A stretch of 64,000 bases of DNA, from NCBI RefSeq assembly GCF_024138125.1, contig NZ_CP099993.1, positions 1,798,001-1,862,000 of the forward strand. The letters run 5' to 3'. Of this stretch, positions 1 to 9,070 are shown in pieces; the stretch's first letter is position 1, and each line of letters opens with the position of its first letter. The translations under genes were made by a program, and so were the position numbers. The stretch comes from Halorussus salilacus. Its GTDB lineage: Archaea > Halobacteriota > Halobacteria > Halobacteriales > Haladaptataceae. The notes beneath the pieces were generated by a model that was given only the letters and a program-made list of their open reading frames with translations, had not been told where the DNA came from and searched no databases.

Positions 1-1
1 G

Positions 2-994
2 CGGGTCGACGACGGAACGCTGGCTCCCCTCGAACTCGTCGACGGCGCGCTCGTCACGGCGACCCCGGACGGAACGATGTACGGTCTCGGCGTCGACGAC
101 GGAGCGGTCCGGTGGCGCTTCGAGTTGCCCGGCGACCTCGGGTGGATACCGGTCGCGTCCGAGGGGCGCGTCTACGTCGGCACCGATTCGGGGCGGATGG
201 TCGCGCTCTCGGACCCCGGTCCGACGCCCGTCTACGACGCCTACCGGGCCGCCACCTCGACCGCGGGCCTCGCGGTCGGCGGCCTGCTCGGCGGCGCGCT
301 GGCGGTCGGCGCGTATCGCTACCGAAATCGCGACGACGCCGACTCCGCCTCCGACCCCGCCCTTCCGTCCGAACCGCCCGTCTTCGAGGACTACGAACTC
401 CTCGGAACGCTCGCCGAGACCGAGGTCGCGGAGGTCCACCGGGCCCGCGCGCCGGGCGGGACCGAGGTCGCGGTCGAGCGCGTCGCCGACGCGCTCGACC
501 GCGACGCCTTCGCCGAGGCGCTCGTAACGTGGGCCGACCTCGACCACGAGGGCGTCCTCGACGTTCGGGCGTGGGACGCCGACCCGGTGCCGTGGGTCGC
601 GACCGAACTCCCGGACGCGACGCTCGCCGACCGCGCGGGCGACCTGACTCCGCGCGAACTCGCCCGCGCGGTCGCCGACGCCGCCGAGACGGTCCACCGC
701 GCCCACCGCGAGGGCGTGGTCCACGGCCGACTCGCGCCCGAGAGCGTCTGGCTCGCGGGCGGCGAGGTCCGAGTCGGCGACTGGGAACTGGCGGCCGAAC
801 TCCGCGGGGAGTTCGACGAGTCGGACACCGACCGGCTCGCCGCGATGGTCCGCGACCTGCTCGCCGACGAGCATGTGACCGAGAACGTGGATGAGGTCCT
901 CTCGCGCGCGCTCGCCGACGACCCCGCCGACCGCTACGACTCGGCGCTCAAGTTCGCCGACGCGCTCCGGTGGGTAGCGAGGACGGAGAAATAA
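2..994 (+). CDS. PQQ-propeller/pseudokinase membrane protein, 5' truncated by window
   Basis: The reading frame is open from base 2, so the gene begins outside the window. The visible N-terminal part (DDGTLAPLELVDG, then GRVYVGTDSGRMVALSD) is the last blade of a PQQ/WD-like beta-propeller. One membrane helix (GLAVGGLLGGALAVGAY, bases about 260-315) follows, then a protein-kinase-like domain. The kinase core is degenerate: the VAIK region reads VAVER and the catalytic HRD loop reads HGRLAPES, without the catalytic Asp; GDWE stands where DFG would be. The likely topology is propeller outside and pseudokinase inside, so a role in surface sensing or scaffolding is inferred. The last 36 codons lie in a 108-bp segment repeated exactly in the next paralogue (3746-3853). 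The final residues (VARTEK) lie beyond the repeat in low-GC DNA. Confidence 0.8.
   Translation, partial: RVDDGTLAPLELVDGALVTATPDGTMYGLGVDDGAVRWRFELPGDLGWIPVASEGRVYVGTDSGRMVALSDPGPTPVYDAYRAATSTAGLAVGGLLGGALAVGAYRYRNRDDADSASDPALPSEPPVFEDYELLGTLAETEVAEVHRARAPGGTEVAVERVADALDRDAFAEALVTWADLDHEGVLDVRAWDADPVPWVATELPDATLADRAGDLTPRELARAVADAAETVHRAHREGVVHGRLAPESVWLAGGEVRVGDWELAAELRGEFDESDTDRLAAMVRDLLADEHVTENVDEVLSRALADDPADRYDSALKFADALRWVARTEK
867..974 (+). repeat. 108-bp perfect direct repeat, copy 1
   Basis: Bases 867-974 are identical to 3746-3853 at an offset of 2,879 bp, and the first mismatches lie at 866/3745 and 975/3854. Both copies form the 3' end of a pseudokinase gene in the same frame. Upstream of the repeat the two genes are clearly diverged at the DNA level, so the identity is recent: integration by homologous recombination, duplication or gene conversion. 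Confidence 0.97.
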
Positions 995-1047
995 TAATGC
1001 CTAAAGTATAGGAAAGTATACGTGATTGCTGATGAGAGGTTATTCCA

Positions 1048-1812
1048 ATGACGGAGGACTCGATTACAAGAGAGGACCTGTTGAACAGTGTCGACAGTAA
1101 CCCAGACTCGAGTTTTAGGGACATTACTACAGAACGACGTCGTACACTCAAGTCCATACTCGGTGTCGTTACTGGAAGCGCCGTCGGCTCTTTTGGACTT
1201 TCCCAGCGGTCGGCCGCAATGAGTGCGGAGGAACTCGAAACTGCACGGACCGTTGCACAAGAGTACTACTCCCCACAGAAGATTCAGCAAGTGTTCCGGA
1301 CCCACGCTTCGGAATTGGTGCAACGGTTGGCACGAGATGGATATCTCGAACGTGACACCGTTTCCGTTCTTCCAACCGATCAACTACACGACTCGGTTAA
1401 ATCCTATTCCCAAGCCTCTGAGGGTGTACTTATCAACGCGACTGCATCCGGCGGGAATCCCACTGTGAAAATCCAACTAAAATACCCGCTTTCCGAGGAA
1501 AGCGAAATCGTGTTCGTCGTCGATCCACAACGCGAACGCGGTCAAGCTTTCTTTGAGGGCAACTCCGTGGAGGAGGGAGTGAGTCACTACACCGCGAACA
1601 GGACCGGGAGTGACGACGTCATCATTCGAAGTTGCGACGAAGCGTGTGAAGACACCCCCGAATATAAATGTGCTTACACCTGCAATAAATACGATGAGTG
1701 TGGTTGTGCGAACGTGAAAATATATGATAGCTGTACCGATCACGACTGCCGCGGTTGCCATCTTATTGATTACGATTGCTCTAGTTGCGGGAATTACTCC
1801 TGTGATTTCTAG
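1048..1812 (+). CDS. Tat-exported cysteine-rich protein, possible halocin-like precursor
   Basis: A 254-aa protein. A twin-arginine signal (RRRTLK, then a hydrophobic stretch to SQRSAA) lies at about residues 30-58. A hydrophilic middle domain of about 135 residues follows. The last 62 residues contain twelve cysteines in close pairs (CDEAC, CAYTC, CGC, CRGC, CSSC, ending CDF). An N-terminal pro-domain with a cysteine-dense C-terminal module is the layout of halocin C8 precursors, where the C-terminal part is the peptide and the N-terminal part gives immunity. I cannot show homology, so this is an analogy. A TATA-like repeat (agtata) near 1013-1020 lies about 27 bp before the ATG, which suggests a leaderless transcript. 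GC is lower than in argS downstream. The gene lies between two pseudokinase paralogues. A metal-binding or disulfide-rich secreted protein is the alternative. Confidence 0.75.
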   Translation: MTEDSITREDLLNSVDSNPDSSFRDITTERRRTLKSILGVVTGSAVGSFGLSQRSAAMSAEELETARTVAQEYYSPQKIQQVFRTHASELVQRLARDGYLERDTVSVLPTDQLHDSVKSYSQASEGVLINATASGGNPTVKIQLKYPLSEESEIVFVVDPQRERGQAFFEGNSVEEGVSHYTANRTGSDDVIIRSCDEACEDTPEYKCAYTCNKYDECGCANVKIYDSCTDHDCRGCHLIDYDCSSCGNYSCDF

Positions 1813-1854
1813 CAACAGGAATTACTCCGTGAGTTATTCATCCAATCAATAAAT

Positions 1855-3867
1855 ATGTCTGATGTATCCCTCCCGAGACGAGAATTCGTAACTGCTTTTC
1901 TTACACCACTATTATTTCATTCAGATGTAACTGACGTCACGTCGATGCGGCCGTTCGTCTCCCGTCCTAAAACAGACTGGTCGGTGGAAACCGGCGGTAC
2001 GACACATCTCCGCACAGTTGTCGACGGCGAGTTGTACGTCGCCGGAGAACAATCCCTTTCGGCCCTCTCGGCGTCTGATGGGACGAGACGATGGGAACTC
2101 GAAACTCGGATAGAAAACCCGTTCGTGACCGAACAGATGATCGGCGAATCTGTCCTTTCCGTATCCGACGCACAGAGCGTCTCCGTGTATCAACGGGGGA
2201 ACACAGAGCAGAAGTTCGAAATCTCACTGGATGGCGAACATAGTGCGTCCAATCCCGTCGTTCGAGATGGTCGCCTATACATCGTCAATGGTGATTTGTC
2301 CACGACGTCGGCCGAGAGTGGAGAGACACTTTGGTCATTTGACCCATCTCTCTCACTCACGGAGAACTTGCTCGTGCGGTCCAAATCGGTCTACGTTGGC
2401 GGATCGGAGGGAACAGTTCACGCAGTGTCAGTCGCCGATGGAAACGAACGATGGCGGGTCAGAGTCCCCGGAGACGACGTCGAGAGCTCCTATTCTCGAA
2501 TCCGACCTCTCGAACGCCTCTCACGAGACGACGCGTCTTCTGACAGTCGAAGAGAAAGGATGGTTTATCTTTGGGCCCAAAGAGAGGGCGTTCTGCACGC
2601 CGTTTCGGAATCGGCGGCGACTGCTGCGTGGAGCTTCTCCTTCGATCACGACTACTTTTCGTTCCCCGGCGTCGTTTCGGAACAGGGAATATATGCAGTC
2701 GATGGGACAGACGTACTCGCCCTCTCTCCCGAGGATGGCTCCGAGCGATGGCGATTCTCGGCGAACGAACCGCTCCGATGGTACTTCTGGGTTTCTCAGG
2801 ACACGGCATACGTTCACACAGAAGACACCCTACACGCTATCGATATTTCGGACGGCCAGCGTCGGTGGCACTCGAAAATCGAGAAAGAGACCGTGATGAC
2901 CGTTCCCGAACATGGCGTGTCTACGACTAGACGAGACGATTCTCCAACTCGAGTAACCGCGCTTTCACCTCGAACGGGGGACGTTCGATGGGCATTCGAC
3001 AATGACCGTACGTTAACCTCGCGTCTCGTTTCCGGGGGTACGGTGTACGTCGCCGATCAGGCTGGCACGGTGTGGTCACTCTCGCATCCACCGTCGTACG
3101 GGACGATGGCGAAACGAACCGCTCGGCGTTTTGGGCCGCCACTCGTTGTGAGCGGCCTGCTCGGAATCGGACTGCTATTCGGAGCGAACCAGTACCTCCG
3201 CTCCGACGACTCGGACGTTCGAACAATCGACGAGTTTGAGCGCGTTGAGACACTCGACTACTCCGGGCCTGCAACGGTTGAGATGGCTCGGGACTCGGAG
3301 AACGAAATCATCATGCTTCGACGGTATCCGGACGACCCTGAAATCGCTACGGTCATCGAACGGTGGGCGAACCTCGATATCGATGGCGTCCATCCGGTTC
3401 TCGATTACGGCTTCGAACCGGTTCCGTGGGTGGTAACGCCCGTAGCCGAGACCATCCTTGATTTCTCCGAGCATCAGTCAGTTGAAGAAACGACGAAGCA
3501 CATAGCTTCAGGTGCCGAGATCGTCCACCGAGCACACAGACGCGGTCTCGTACACGGACACCTCGTGGGTGAAAACGTACTCTTTGCCGACGGAGACGTC
3601 AAAATCAGTGAGTGGGGTACGTACGCTACCGTTACGGGGACCGAACGGACCGCGTCCGACGACGTTTACGACCTCGCTGTGCTCGCGTATCGGCTCCTCT
3701 GCGGACGCGCTCCATCCGAAGATGCTGTGGCTCCCTCGAAAGTGAACGAGCATGTGACCGAGAACGTGGATGAGGTCCTCTCGCGCGCGCTCGCCGACGA
3801 CCCCGCCGACCGCTACGACTCGGCGCTCAAGTTCGCCGACGCGCTCCGGTGGGCGGTCCGCGAGTAG
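1855..3867 (+). CDS. PQQ beta-propeller, membrane helix and pseudokinase protein
   Basis: A 670-aa protein. It starts with an RR-containing signal-like segment (LPRREFVTAF, residues 6-15). Repeated PQQ-like blades follow at about residues 40-420, with recurring motifs such as GTRRWELE and GDVRWAFD. A helix (PPLVVSGLLGIGLLFGA) lies near 426-448, and a kinase-like domain fills about 463-670. The catalytic loop reads HGHLVGEN near residue 567 and lacks the Asp; ISEWG near 584 replaces DFG, so phosphotransfer is unlikely. The predicted topology is an exported propeller and a cytoplasmic pseudokinase. The gene is 42 bp downstream of the cysteine-rich protein and probably expressed with it. GC is lower than in the resident genes until the last 108 bp, which are an exact copy of the first paralogue's 3' end. 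The final codons and 3' flank are high GC again. Confidence 0.85.
   Translation: MSDVSLPRREFVTAFLTPLLFHSDVTDVTSMRPFVSRPKTDWSVETGGTTHLRTVVDGELYVAGEQSLSALSASDGTRRWELETRIENPFVTEQMIGESVLSVSDAQSVSVYQRGNTEQKFEISLDGEHSASNPVVRDGRLYIVNGDLSTTSAESGETLWSFDPSLSLTENLLVRSKSVYVGGSEGTVHAVSVADGNERWRVRVPGDDVESSYSRIRPLERLSRDDASSDSRRERMVYLWAQREGVLHAVSESAATAAWSFSFDHDYFSFPGVVSEQGIYAVDGTDVLALSPEDGSERWRFSANEPLRWYFWVSQDTAYVHTEDTLHAIDISDGQRRWHSKIEKETVMTVPEHGVSTTRRDDSPTRVTALSPRTGDVRWAFDNDRTLTSRLVSGGTVYVADQAGTVWSLSHPPSYGTMAKRTARRFGPPLVVSGLLGIGLLFGANQYLRSDDSDVRTIDEFERVETLDYSGPATVEMARDSENEIIMLRRYPDDPEIATVIERWANLDIDGVHPVLDYGFEPVPWVVTPVAETILDFSEHQSVEETTKHIASGAEIVHRAHRRGLVHGHLVGENVLFADGDVKISEWGTYATVTGTERTASDDVYDLAVLAYRLLCGRAPSEDAVAPSKVNEHVTENVDEVLSRALADDPADRYDSALKFADALRWAVRE
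3746..3853 (+). repeat. 108-bp perfect direct repeat, copy 2
   Basis: Identical to 867-974. It is the right boundary of the low-GC segment. Recombination between the copies would delete 2,879 bp and leave a single pseudokinase gene directly upstream of argS. Confidence 0.97.
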
Positions 3868-3948
3868 GGACCGACCCCGAACGTCCCGCGGAACCGCTAC
3901 CACGGTTCAGAAACCCATTTACCCGCCGGTCGAAAACCAACGGGTAAC

Positions 3949-5724
3949 ATGTATCTCCAGTTCCGGGACGAGGTGGAGGCCGCCGTCGCCTCCGCGCTCG
4001 AATCGCTCGACCTCCCGACCGACGACCTCGGCATCGAGGACCCGCCCGAGGGCGTTGACGCCGTCCTCGCGTCCAGCGCGGCGTTCCGACTCGCGGGCGA
4101 GGTCGGCGCGGCCCCGCCGGAGGTCGCGGGCCAAATCGCAGACGAGATAGACGCGGGCGAGTACGACCTCCTCGCGGCCGCCCTCGCGCAGGGGCCGTAC
4201 GTCAACTTCCTGCCGAGCGAGGCCTACTACGAGGCGACGGTCGAGTCGGCCCAGTCGCCCGAGTTCGGTCGCCTCGAACCCACCGGCGAGTCGGTCGTGG
4301 TCGAACACACCTCCGCGAACCCGACGGGCCCGGTCCACGTCGGCCGGGCGCGCAACCCCATCGTCGGCGACGCGGTGGCGCGCGTCCTCGACTTCGCCGG
4401 AAACGAGGTCGAGCGCCACTACTACGTCAACGACGCGGGCCGCCAGATGGCGGTGTTCACGTGGGCCTACGAGACGTTCGACGAGGACGACCTCCCCGAC
4501 CCCGAGCGCGACAAGCCCGACTACGACCTCGTGCGCTACTACCGGAAAGGCAACGAGGTGCTGGAGGAGGGCGACCCCGACGAAGTGGAGGACGCCGAGG
4601 CCGAGATACAGGCCATCATGCAGGGGCTGGAGGAGGGCGACGAGGAGACCTACGACCGTGTGCAGGAGGTCGTCGACACCGTGCTGGGCGGGATGCGCGA
4701 GACGCTCTCGCGCCTGCCCGCCGAGTTCGACGAGTTCGTCAAGGAGACCCGATTTCTGCGCGACGGGTCGGCCGACGACGTGGTCGAGCGCCTCAAGGCG
4801 CTCGATCAGGCCGTCTACGAGGAGGAGGCGTGGCAACTCGAACTCGACGAGTTCGACATCGAGAACAACTTCGTGTTCCTGCGCTCGGACGGGACCACCC
4901 TCTACACGACCCGCGACATCGCCCACCACGAGTGGAAGTTCGAGAACTTCGACCGCGCGATAACGGTCATCGGCGAAGACCACCAACTCACCTTCGAACA
5001 GCTACGCCGGACGCTCGAACTGCTGGGCCACGACACCGACCGGCTCGACCAGCTGTTCTACTCCTGGGTCAACCTCCCGGGCGGGGAGGGCATGAGCACC
5101 CGCGCGGGCACCGGCATCGATCTCGACGACCTGCTCGACGAGGCCATCGACCGCGCCCGCGAGGAGGTCGAGACCCGCATGGACGACCGCATCCGGGACG
5201 ACGACCTGACCGACGACGACGTAGAGCGCATCGCCCGGCAGGTCGGCATCGGCGCTGTCCGGTACGACATCGTCGCCAAACAGCCGACCAAGGCCATCAC
5301 CTTCGAGTGGGACCGCGCGCTCGACTTCGAGGCCCAGAGCGCGCCCTACGTCCAGTACGTCCACGCGCGCTGTTGCGGCATCCTCGAAGAGGCCGGAATC
5401 GACCCGAGCGAGGCCTCGGCCTCGCTCGGGGAGTTCGACGCCTCCCTGCTCGAAACCGACGCCGAGCGCGAACTGGTCGAGGTCGTCGCGCGGTTCCCCG
5501 CGGTCATCGAGGAGGCCGCCGCCGACCTCGAACCCCACGTCGTCGCGACCTACACCCGGGAGTTCGCCGAGACGTTCAACGCCTTCTACCGGGAGTGTCC
5601 CGTCCTCGCCGACGACGTGGACGACGACCTGCGCGAGGCGCGCCTCGCGCTGGTCGCGGCCTCGAAGCACGCGGTCGGCAACGCGCTCGGCGTGCTCGGC
5701 GTGGCCGCGCCCCGGTCGATGTGA
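3949..5724 (+). CDS. argS: Arginyl-tRNA synthetase
   Basis: Class I synthetase that charges tRNA-Arg in the cytoplasm. It has 591 aa, a normal length for the family. The N-terminal ArgRS-specific domain is followed by the ATP-binding HIGH motif as HVGR at residues 130-133, within the family block [16 protein letters not shown]. The second signature is degenerate (GEGMSTR near 379-385), as is usual for ArgRS. The C-terminal helical anticodon-binding domain ends in the family-typical LGVAAPRSM-like tail. The ATG start is followed at once by the N-terminal domain. A 28-bp in-frame inverted repeat (5403-5430) encodes a [10 protein letters not shown] stretch in the C-terminal part. Confidence 0.97.
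   Translation: MYLQFRDEVEAAVASALESLDLPTDDLGIEDPPEGVDAVLASSAAFRLAGEVGAAPPEVAGQIADEIDAGEYDLLAAALAQGPYVNFLPSEAYYEATVESAQSPEFGRLEPTGESVVVEHTSANPTGPVHVGRARNPIVGDAVARVLDFAGNEVERHYYVNDAGRQMAVFTWAYETFDEDDLPDPERDKPDYDLVRYYRKGNEVLEEGDPDEVEDAEAEIQAIMQGLEEGDEETYDRVQEVVDTVLGGMRETLSRLPAEFDEFVKETRFLRDGSADDVVERLKALDQAVYEEEAWQLELDEFDIENNFVFLRSDGTTLYTTRDIAHHEWKFENFDRAITVIGEDHQLTFEQLRRTLELLGHDTDRLDQLFYSWVNLPGGEGMSTRAGTGIDLDDLLDEAIDRAREEVETRMDDRIRDDDLTDDDVERIARQVGIGAVRYDIVAKQPTKAITFEWDRALDFEAQSAPYVQYVHARCCGILEEAGIDPSEASASLGEFDASLLETDAERELVEVVARFPAVIEEAAADLEPHVVATYTREFAETFNAFYRECPVLADDVDDDLREARLALVAASKHAVGNALGVLGVAAPRSM
5403..5430. repeat. 28-bp inverted repeat inside argS
   Basis: Two 13-bp perfect arms (5403-5415 and 5418-5430) are separated by 2 bp and read in frame as part of SEASASLG. 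The amino acid context is a low-complexity Ser/Ala stretch. It may be a codon-bias coincidence, but it is one of several such palindromes in the window. Confidence 0.8.
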
Positions 5725-5725
5725 C

Positions 5726-5860
5726 TCAGACCGGGACCACGAATCCGGACGTGTCGACGAGGTCGCCGCCGACGAACAGGACCGCACCGGCGGCGACCGC
5801 GAGGGTCAACGCGACGAACAGCGCTATCCACCAGAACGACACTGACGTATCCTCGGCCAT
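5726..5860 (-). CDS. Small single-helix membrane protein
   Basis: A 44-aa ORF that starts MAEDTSVSFW, runs through one hydrophobic helix (ALFVALTLAVAAGAVLFVGG) and ends in a short polar tail. It is convergent with argS, with its stop 1 bp after the argS stop, and lies upstream of and in the same orientation as the MinD-type gene. The short acidic N-terminus and single helix suggest a small membrane protein. I do not recognise a family. The compact fit between the two genes supports it being real. Confidence 0.55.
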   Translation of the reverse strand: MAEDTSVSFWWIALFVALTLAVAAGAVLFVGGDLVDTSGFVVPV

Positions 5861-5901
5861 GGAGACGGTGTTCGCGACCCAGGGACTTAGTGATTGGTCG
5901 C

Positions 5902-7551
5902 TTACCTGAATAGCGACCCGAGACGACCGAGGACCCCGCCGCTGTCCTCGTCGTCCTCCAGACCGGCGTCACCGTCCCACTCCTCGTCATCGGTGACGGC
6001 GTCGCCGTCGGCGTCGGGGATATCGCCGCCCGGAACGTCGGCACCTGTCGGCTCGGGAGTTCCGCCCGGACCGTCGTCGCGGTCGGGACGGTCGCCCTCG
6101 AACGGCACCGGACCGACGCCCGACTCGTCGCTCTCCGGTCGGCCGTCCGATTCCTCCCGCCGGGCCTCCGCTTCCCAGTCGCCGATCTCGTCCTCCAGCG
6201 AATCGCCGCCCGCGTCGGGGGCGTCGGCCCCTTCGGTGTCCCCGGACACCTCCCCCGCCAGCGGGTCGTCACCGCCCGTCAGGGAGTCACCTCCGCCGGT
6301 GAGGGGGTCGTCGTCGGCGACGCCCGCCAGCGGGTCGTCCGTCTCCGAGTCGGGCGAGTCGGAGTCGTCCCGGAGTCGGTCGTCGCTGATGTGTTCGTCG
6401 ATGAGGTCGTCGACGCTTCTTGCCTCGCTCGCGGTCGACCCCTCGTCTCGGTCCTCGGCCCCGGACGTGCCTCGGTCCTCGATTTCGGCCGTCCCCTCCG
6501 CTCCTCTGCGCTCTTCGCGCTCGTACCCGCCGAACTCGCGTGCCTCCGACTCGTGTGCCTCGCGGTCGTCGCCTCGCGCTTCTGGCCCGTCTCCGGAGCC
6601 GGTGCTGGCTCCGCCCGCCGACGACTCCCGTCGGAGCTCCTCGGCGGCGCTCGCCAACTCGCCGCCGAGCAGTCCCTCCGAGTCGCCGCCCTCGATGGCG
6701 TCGCGGACGTTCTCGGCGACCTCCGCGCCGGTCAGCGGGTCCTCGCCGGGTCGGGGTCCGGTCTCCGCCGAGAGCTGTTCGGGGTCGACGCGCTCGTCGT
6801 CGCCCGCGTCGCTTCCCTCGTCGAGTTCGAGTTCGGGGTCGGGTTCGGCGTCGCCGGTCACGACCGCGGCGAGGTCCCGGTAGGCCTGTCCGGCGGGCGC
6901 GTTCGGGGCGAACGCCGCCAGCGGTCGCCCGGCGTCGATGCCCATCGGGACCGCCTCGTCGGAGGGGACCACCGCGAGCACCTCGGTGCCGAGGGTGTCC
7001 TCGACGTCGTCGGCGTTGAGGATGTCGCTGCCGCGCTGGGCCAGCACCGCGCCCGCGACCTCGGTCCCGACGCGCTCGGCCAGTTCGCCGGTCTTGGCGG
7101 TGTCACGGACCGACGCCACGTCGGGCGTCGCGACCAGCAGGACGGCGTCGGCCAGCGCCAGCGGGACGAGGCTGTCGTAGCTGACGCCCGCGCCCGTGTC
7201 GAGCAGGACGTAGTCGTACTCCTCGCGGAGGTCGGCGACGACGCCCCGGAGGTTCGCGGGATTCGACTTGGCGAACGCCTCGATGTCGGTCGCGCTCGGG
7301 AGCACGTCGATGTCGCCCGGCGCTGCGTAGACGGCCTCCTCGGCTGTCGCCTCGTCGGCCAGCACCTCGTGGAGGGTCGGCGACTCGACCTCGAAGTCGA
7401 GGAACCCCGCGAGGTTCGCCATCCCGAGGTCGGTGTCGACCACGACGACCGAGTGGTCCCGGTCGGCCAGCATCGCGCCGAGGTTGATGGCGGTCGTCGT
7501 CTTTCCGACACCTCCCTTGCCGCTCGCTATCGCGTAAACCGTGTCGGACAT
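5902..7551 (-). CDS. MinD/ParA-family P-loop ATPase with long acidic tail
   Basis: A 549-aa protein. The deviant Walker A motif GKGGVGKTTT is at residues 10-19, and DTDLGMANL follows after VVVV, as in MinD. The ATPase fold ends near residue 240. MinD-type ATPases of haloarchaea bind ATP and help position surface or division structures. The remaining roughly 300 residues are a disordered, Asp/Glu/Gly-rich tail with repeated DDPLAG/DDPLTGG units and end in GGVLGRLGSLFR, which could be an amphipathic membrane-targeting helix like the one at the end of MinD. The start was set at MSDTVYAIASG because the open frame upstream of it is not MinD-like. The family call is sure; the cellular role is not. 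Confidence 0.9.
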   Translation of the reverse strand: MSDTVYAIASGKGGVGKTTTAINLGAMLADRDHSVVVVDTDLGMANLAGFLDFEVESPTLHEVLADEATAEEAVYAAPGDIDVLPSATDIEAFAKSNPANLRGVVADLREEYDYVLLDTGAGVSYDSLVPLALADAVLLVATPDVASVRDTAKTGELAERVGTEVAGAVLAQRGSDILNADDVEDTLGTEVLAVVPSDEAVPMGIDAGRPLAAFAPNAPAGQAYRDLAAVVTGDAEPDPELELDEGSDAGDDERVDPEQLSAETGPRPGEDPLTGAEVAENVRDAIEGGDSEGLLGGELASAAEELRRESSAGGASTGSGDGPEARGDDREAHESEAREFGGYEREERRGAEGTAEIEDRGTSGAEDRDEGSTASEARSVDDLIDEHISDDRLRDDSDSPDSETDDPLAGVADDDPLTGGGDSLTGGDDPLAGEVSGDTEGADAPDAGGDSLEDEIGDWEAEARREESDGRPESDESGVGPVPFEGDRPDRDDGPGGTPEPTGADVPGGDIPDADGDAVTDDEEWDGDAGLEDDEDSGGVLGRLGSLFR

Positions 7552-7691
7552 GGTACTCGTTGTCCCAACCGAACCGTGATACGCATATAAATTTACTCCG
7601 TGCGAGGCGACAGATTCGGGCGGGTTCGACGCCGACGCACGGCGTGCGGCAGACGCGCGCATGACGTTCACGGATGGCCTCGCCGTTCGCC

Positions 7692-7725
7692 GGGCCGCCG
7701 CGCGCTCGTGAGCGCGCGGCGGCCC
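7692..7725. repeat. GC-rich inverted repeat, 15-bp arms
   Basis: Perfect 15-bp arms with a 4-nt loop, in the 276-bp divergent interval between the MinD-type gene and prf1 (7552-7827). No gene was seen in that interval. It may be a structured 5' leader of prf1 or a DNA hairpin; there is no T-run for a terminator. Confidence 0.85.
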
Positions 7726-7827
7726 GTGATCGGGTCGAGCGAGCGGGAGTGGTTCCCGGGCGTCGAGGGCCCCCGACGAGTCGTAGGTCAAAGGTTACTT
7801 ACCCTCTGGAGCGGCTAGAACGTACTA

Positions 7828-9066
7828 ATGAGTGAGGAGGACGAGCAGTCCGACAGGAAGAAATACGAGTTCCGGAAGGTCATCGAGGACCTAAAGGACT
7901 ACGAAGGCTCCGGGACTCAGCTCGTGACCATCTACATCCCGCCGGACAAGCAGATCAGCGACGTGGTCGCCCACGTCACTCAGGAGCACAGCGAGGCGAG
8001 CAACATCAAGTCCAAGCAGACCCGGACCAACGTCCAGGACGCGCTCACGTCCATCAAGGACCGCCTGCGCTACTACGACACCTACCCGCCGGACAACGGC
8101 ATCGTCATCTTCAGCGGCGCAATCGACTCGGGCGGCGGCCGGACCGACATGGTCACCAAGGTGTTAGAGGACCCGCCCCAGCCCATCCAGTCGTTCCGGT
8201 ATCACTGCGACTCGGAGTTCCTGACCGAACCCCTCGAAAGCATGCTGGCCGACAAGGGGCTGTACGGCCTCGTCGTCCTCGACCGCCGGGAGGCCAACGT
8301 CGGGTGGCTCAAGGGCAAGCGCGTCGAACCCGTCAAGTCCGCCTCCTCGCTGGTGCCGGGCAAACAGCGGAAAGGTGGGCAGTCGGCCCAGCGGTTCGCC
8401 CGCCTCCGACTCGAAGCCATCGACAACTTCTATCAGGAGGTCGCCGAGATGGCAAACGACCTGTTCGTCCCCGAGCGCGAGAACCTCGACGGCGTGCTCG
8501 TCGGCGGCCCCTCCCCGACCAAGGACGAGTTCCTCGACGGCGACTACCTCCACCACGAGATACAGCAGAAGGTCCTCGGAAAGTTCGACGTGGCCTATAC
8601 CGACGAGTCGGGCCTCTACGACCTCGTGGACAGCGCCGAGGACGCGCTGGCCGACGCCGAGGTGATGAAGGACAAAAAGGAGATGGAGGAGTTCTTCAAG
8701 CAACTCCACGAGGGCGACAAGGCGACCTACGGGTTCGAGCCGACCCGACAGAACCTCGTGATGGGGTCGGTCGACCGCCTGCTCCTCAGCGAGGACCTCC
8801 GCAAGGACGTGGTGGTCTACGACTGCGGCGACAAAGAGGAGTTCGAGTTCGTCGACCGCCGGAAGGCGACGCCCGACCACACCTGCGAGAACGGCAGCGA
8901 CGCCGAGGTCGAGGAGCGCGAGGACGCCATCGAGTACCTGATGAACATCGCCGACCAGCGCGGCACCGAGACCAAGTTCATCTCCACCGACTTCGAGAAG
9001 GGCGAACAGCTCAAGTCGGCGTTCGGCGGCGTCGCTGGCATCCTTCGATACTCGACGGGCGTCTAA
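7828..9066 (+). CDS. prf1: Peptide chain release factor aRF1
   Basis: 412 aa, the usual length for archaeal RF1. The N-terminal domain holds the stop-codon recognition motif NIKS at residues 59-62. The middle domain holds the universal GGQ motif at 183-185 (KGGQSAQRFARLR), which triggers peptidyl-tRNA hydrolysis. The C-terminal domain follows. It acts at the ribosome with aEF1A and the recycling factor ABCE1. The ATG start is preceded by a spacer, so the gene appears to be transcribed alone. Confidence 0.98.
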   Translation: MSEEDEQSDRKKYEFRKVIEDLKDYEGSGTQLVTIYIPPDKQISDVVAHVTQEHSEASNIKSKQTRTNVQDALTSIKDRLRYYDTYPPDNGIVIFSGAIDSGGGRTDMVTKVLEDPPQPIQSFRYHCDSEFLTEPLESMLADKGLYGLVVLDRREANVGWLKGKRVEPVKSASSLVPGKQRKGGQSAQRFARLRLEAIDNFYQEVAEMANDLFVPERENLDGVLVGGPSPTKDEFLDGDYLHHEIQQKVLGKFDVAYTDESGLYDLVDSAEDALADAEVMKDKKEMEEFFKQLHEGDKATYGFEPTRQNLVMGSVDRLLLSEDLRKDVVVYDCGDKEEFEFVDRRKATPDHTCENGSDAEVEEREDAIEYLMNIADQRGTETKFISTDFEKGEQLKSAFGGVAGILRYSTGV

Positions 9067-9070
9067 GCTC

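Noticed and set aside
6240-6340. Operator or repeat array in the MinD-type gene
   Set aside because: The repeats code in frame for DDPLAG/DDPLTGG units of the acidic tail and are explained as low-complexity protein sequence.
7552-7791. 80-codon N-terminal extension of the MinD-type protein
   Set aside because: The extension is Arg/Ala-rich with no MinD character; MSDTVYAIASGKGG is the normal start.
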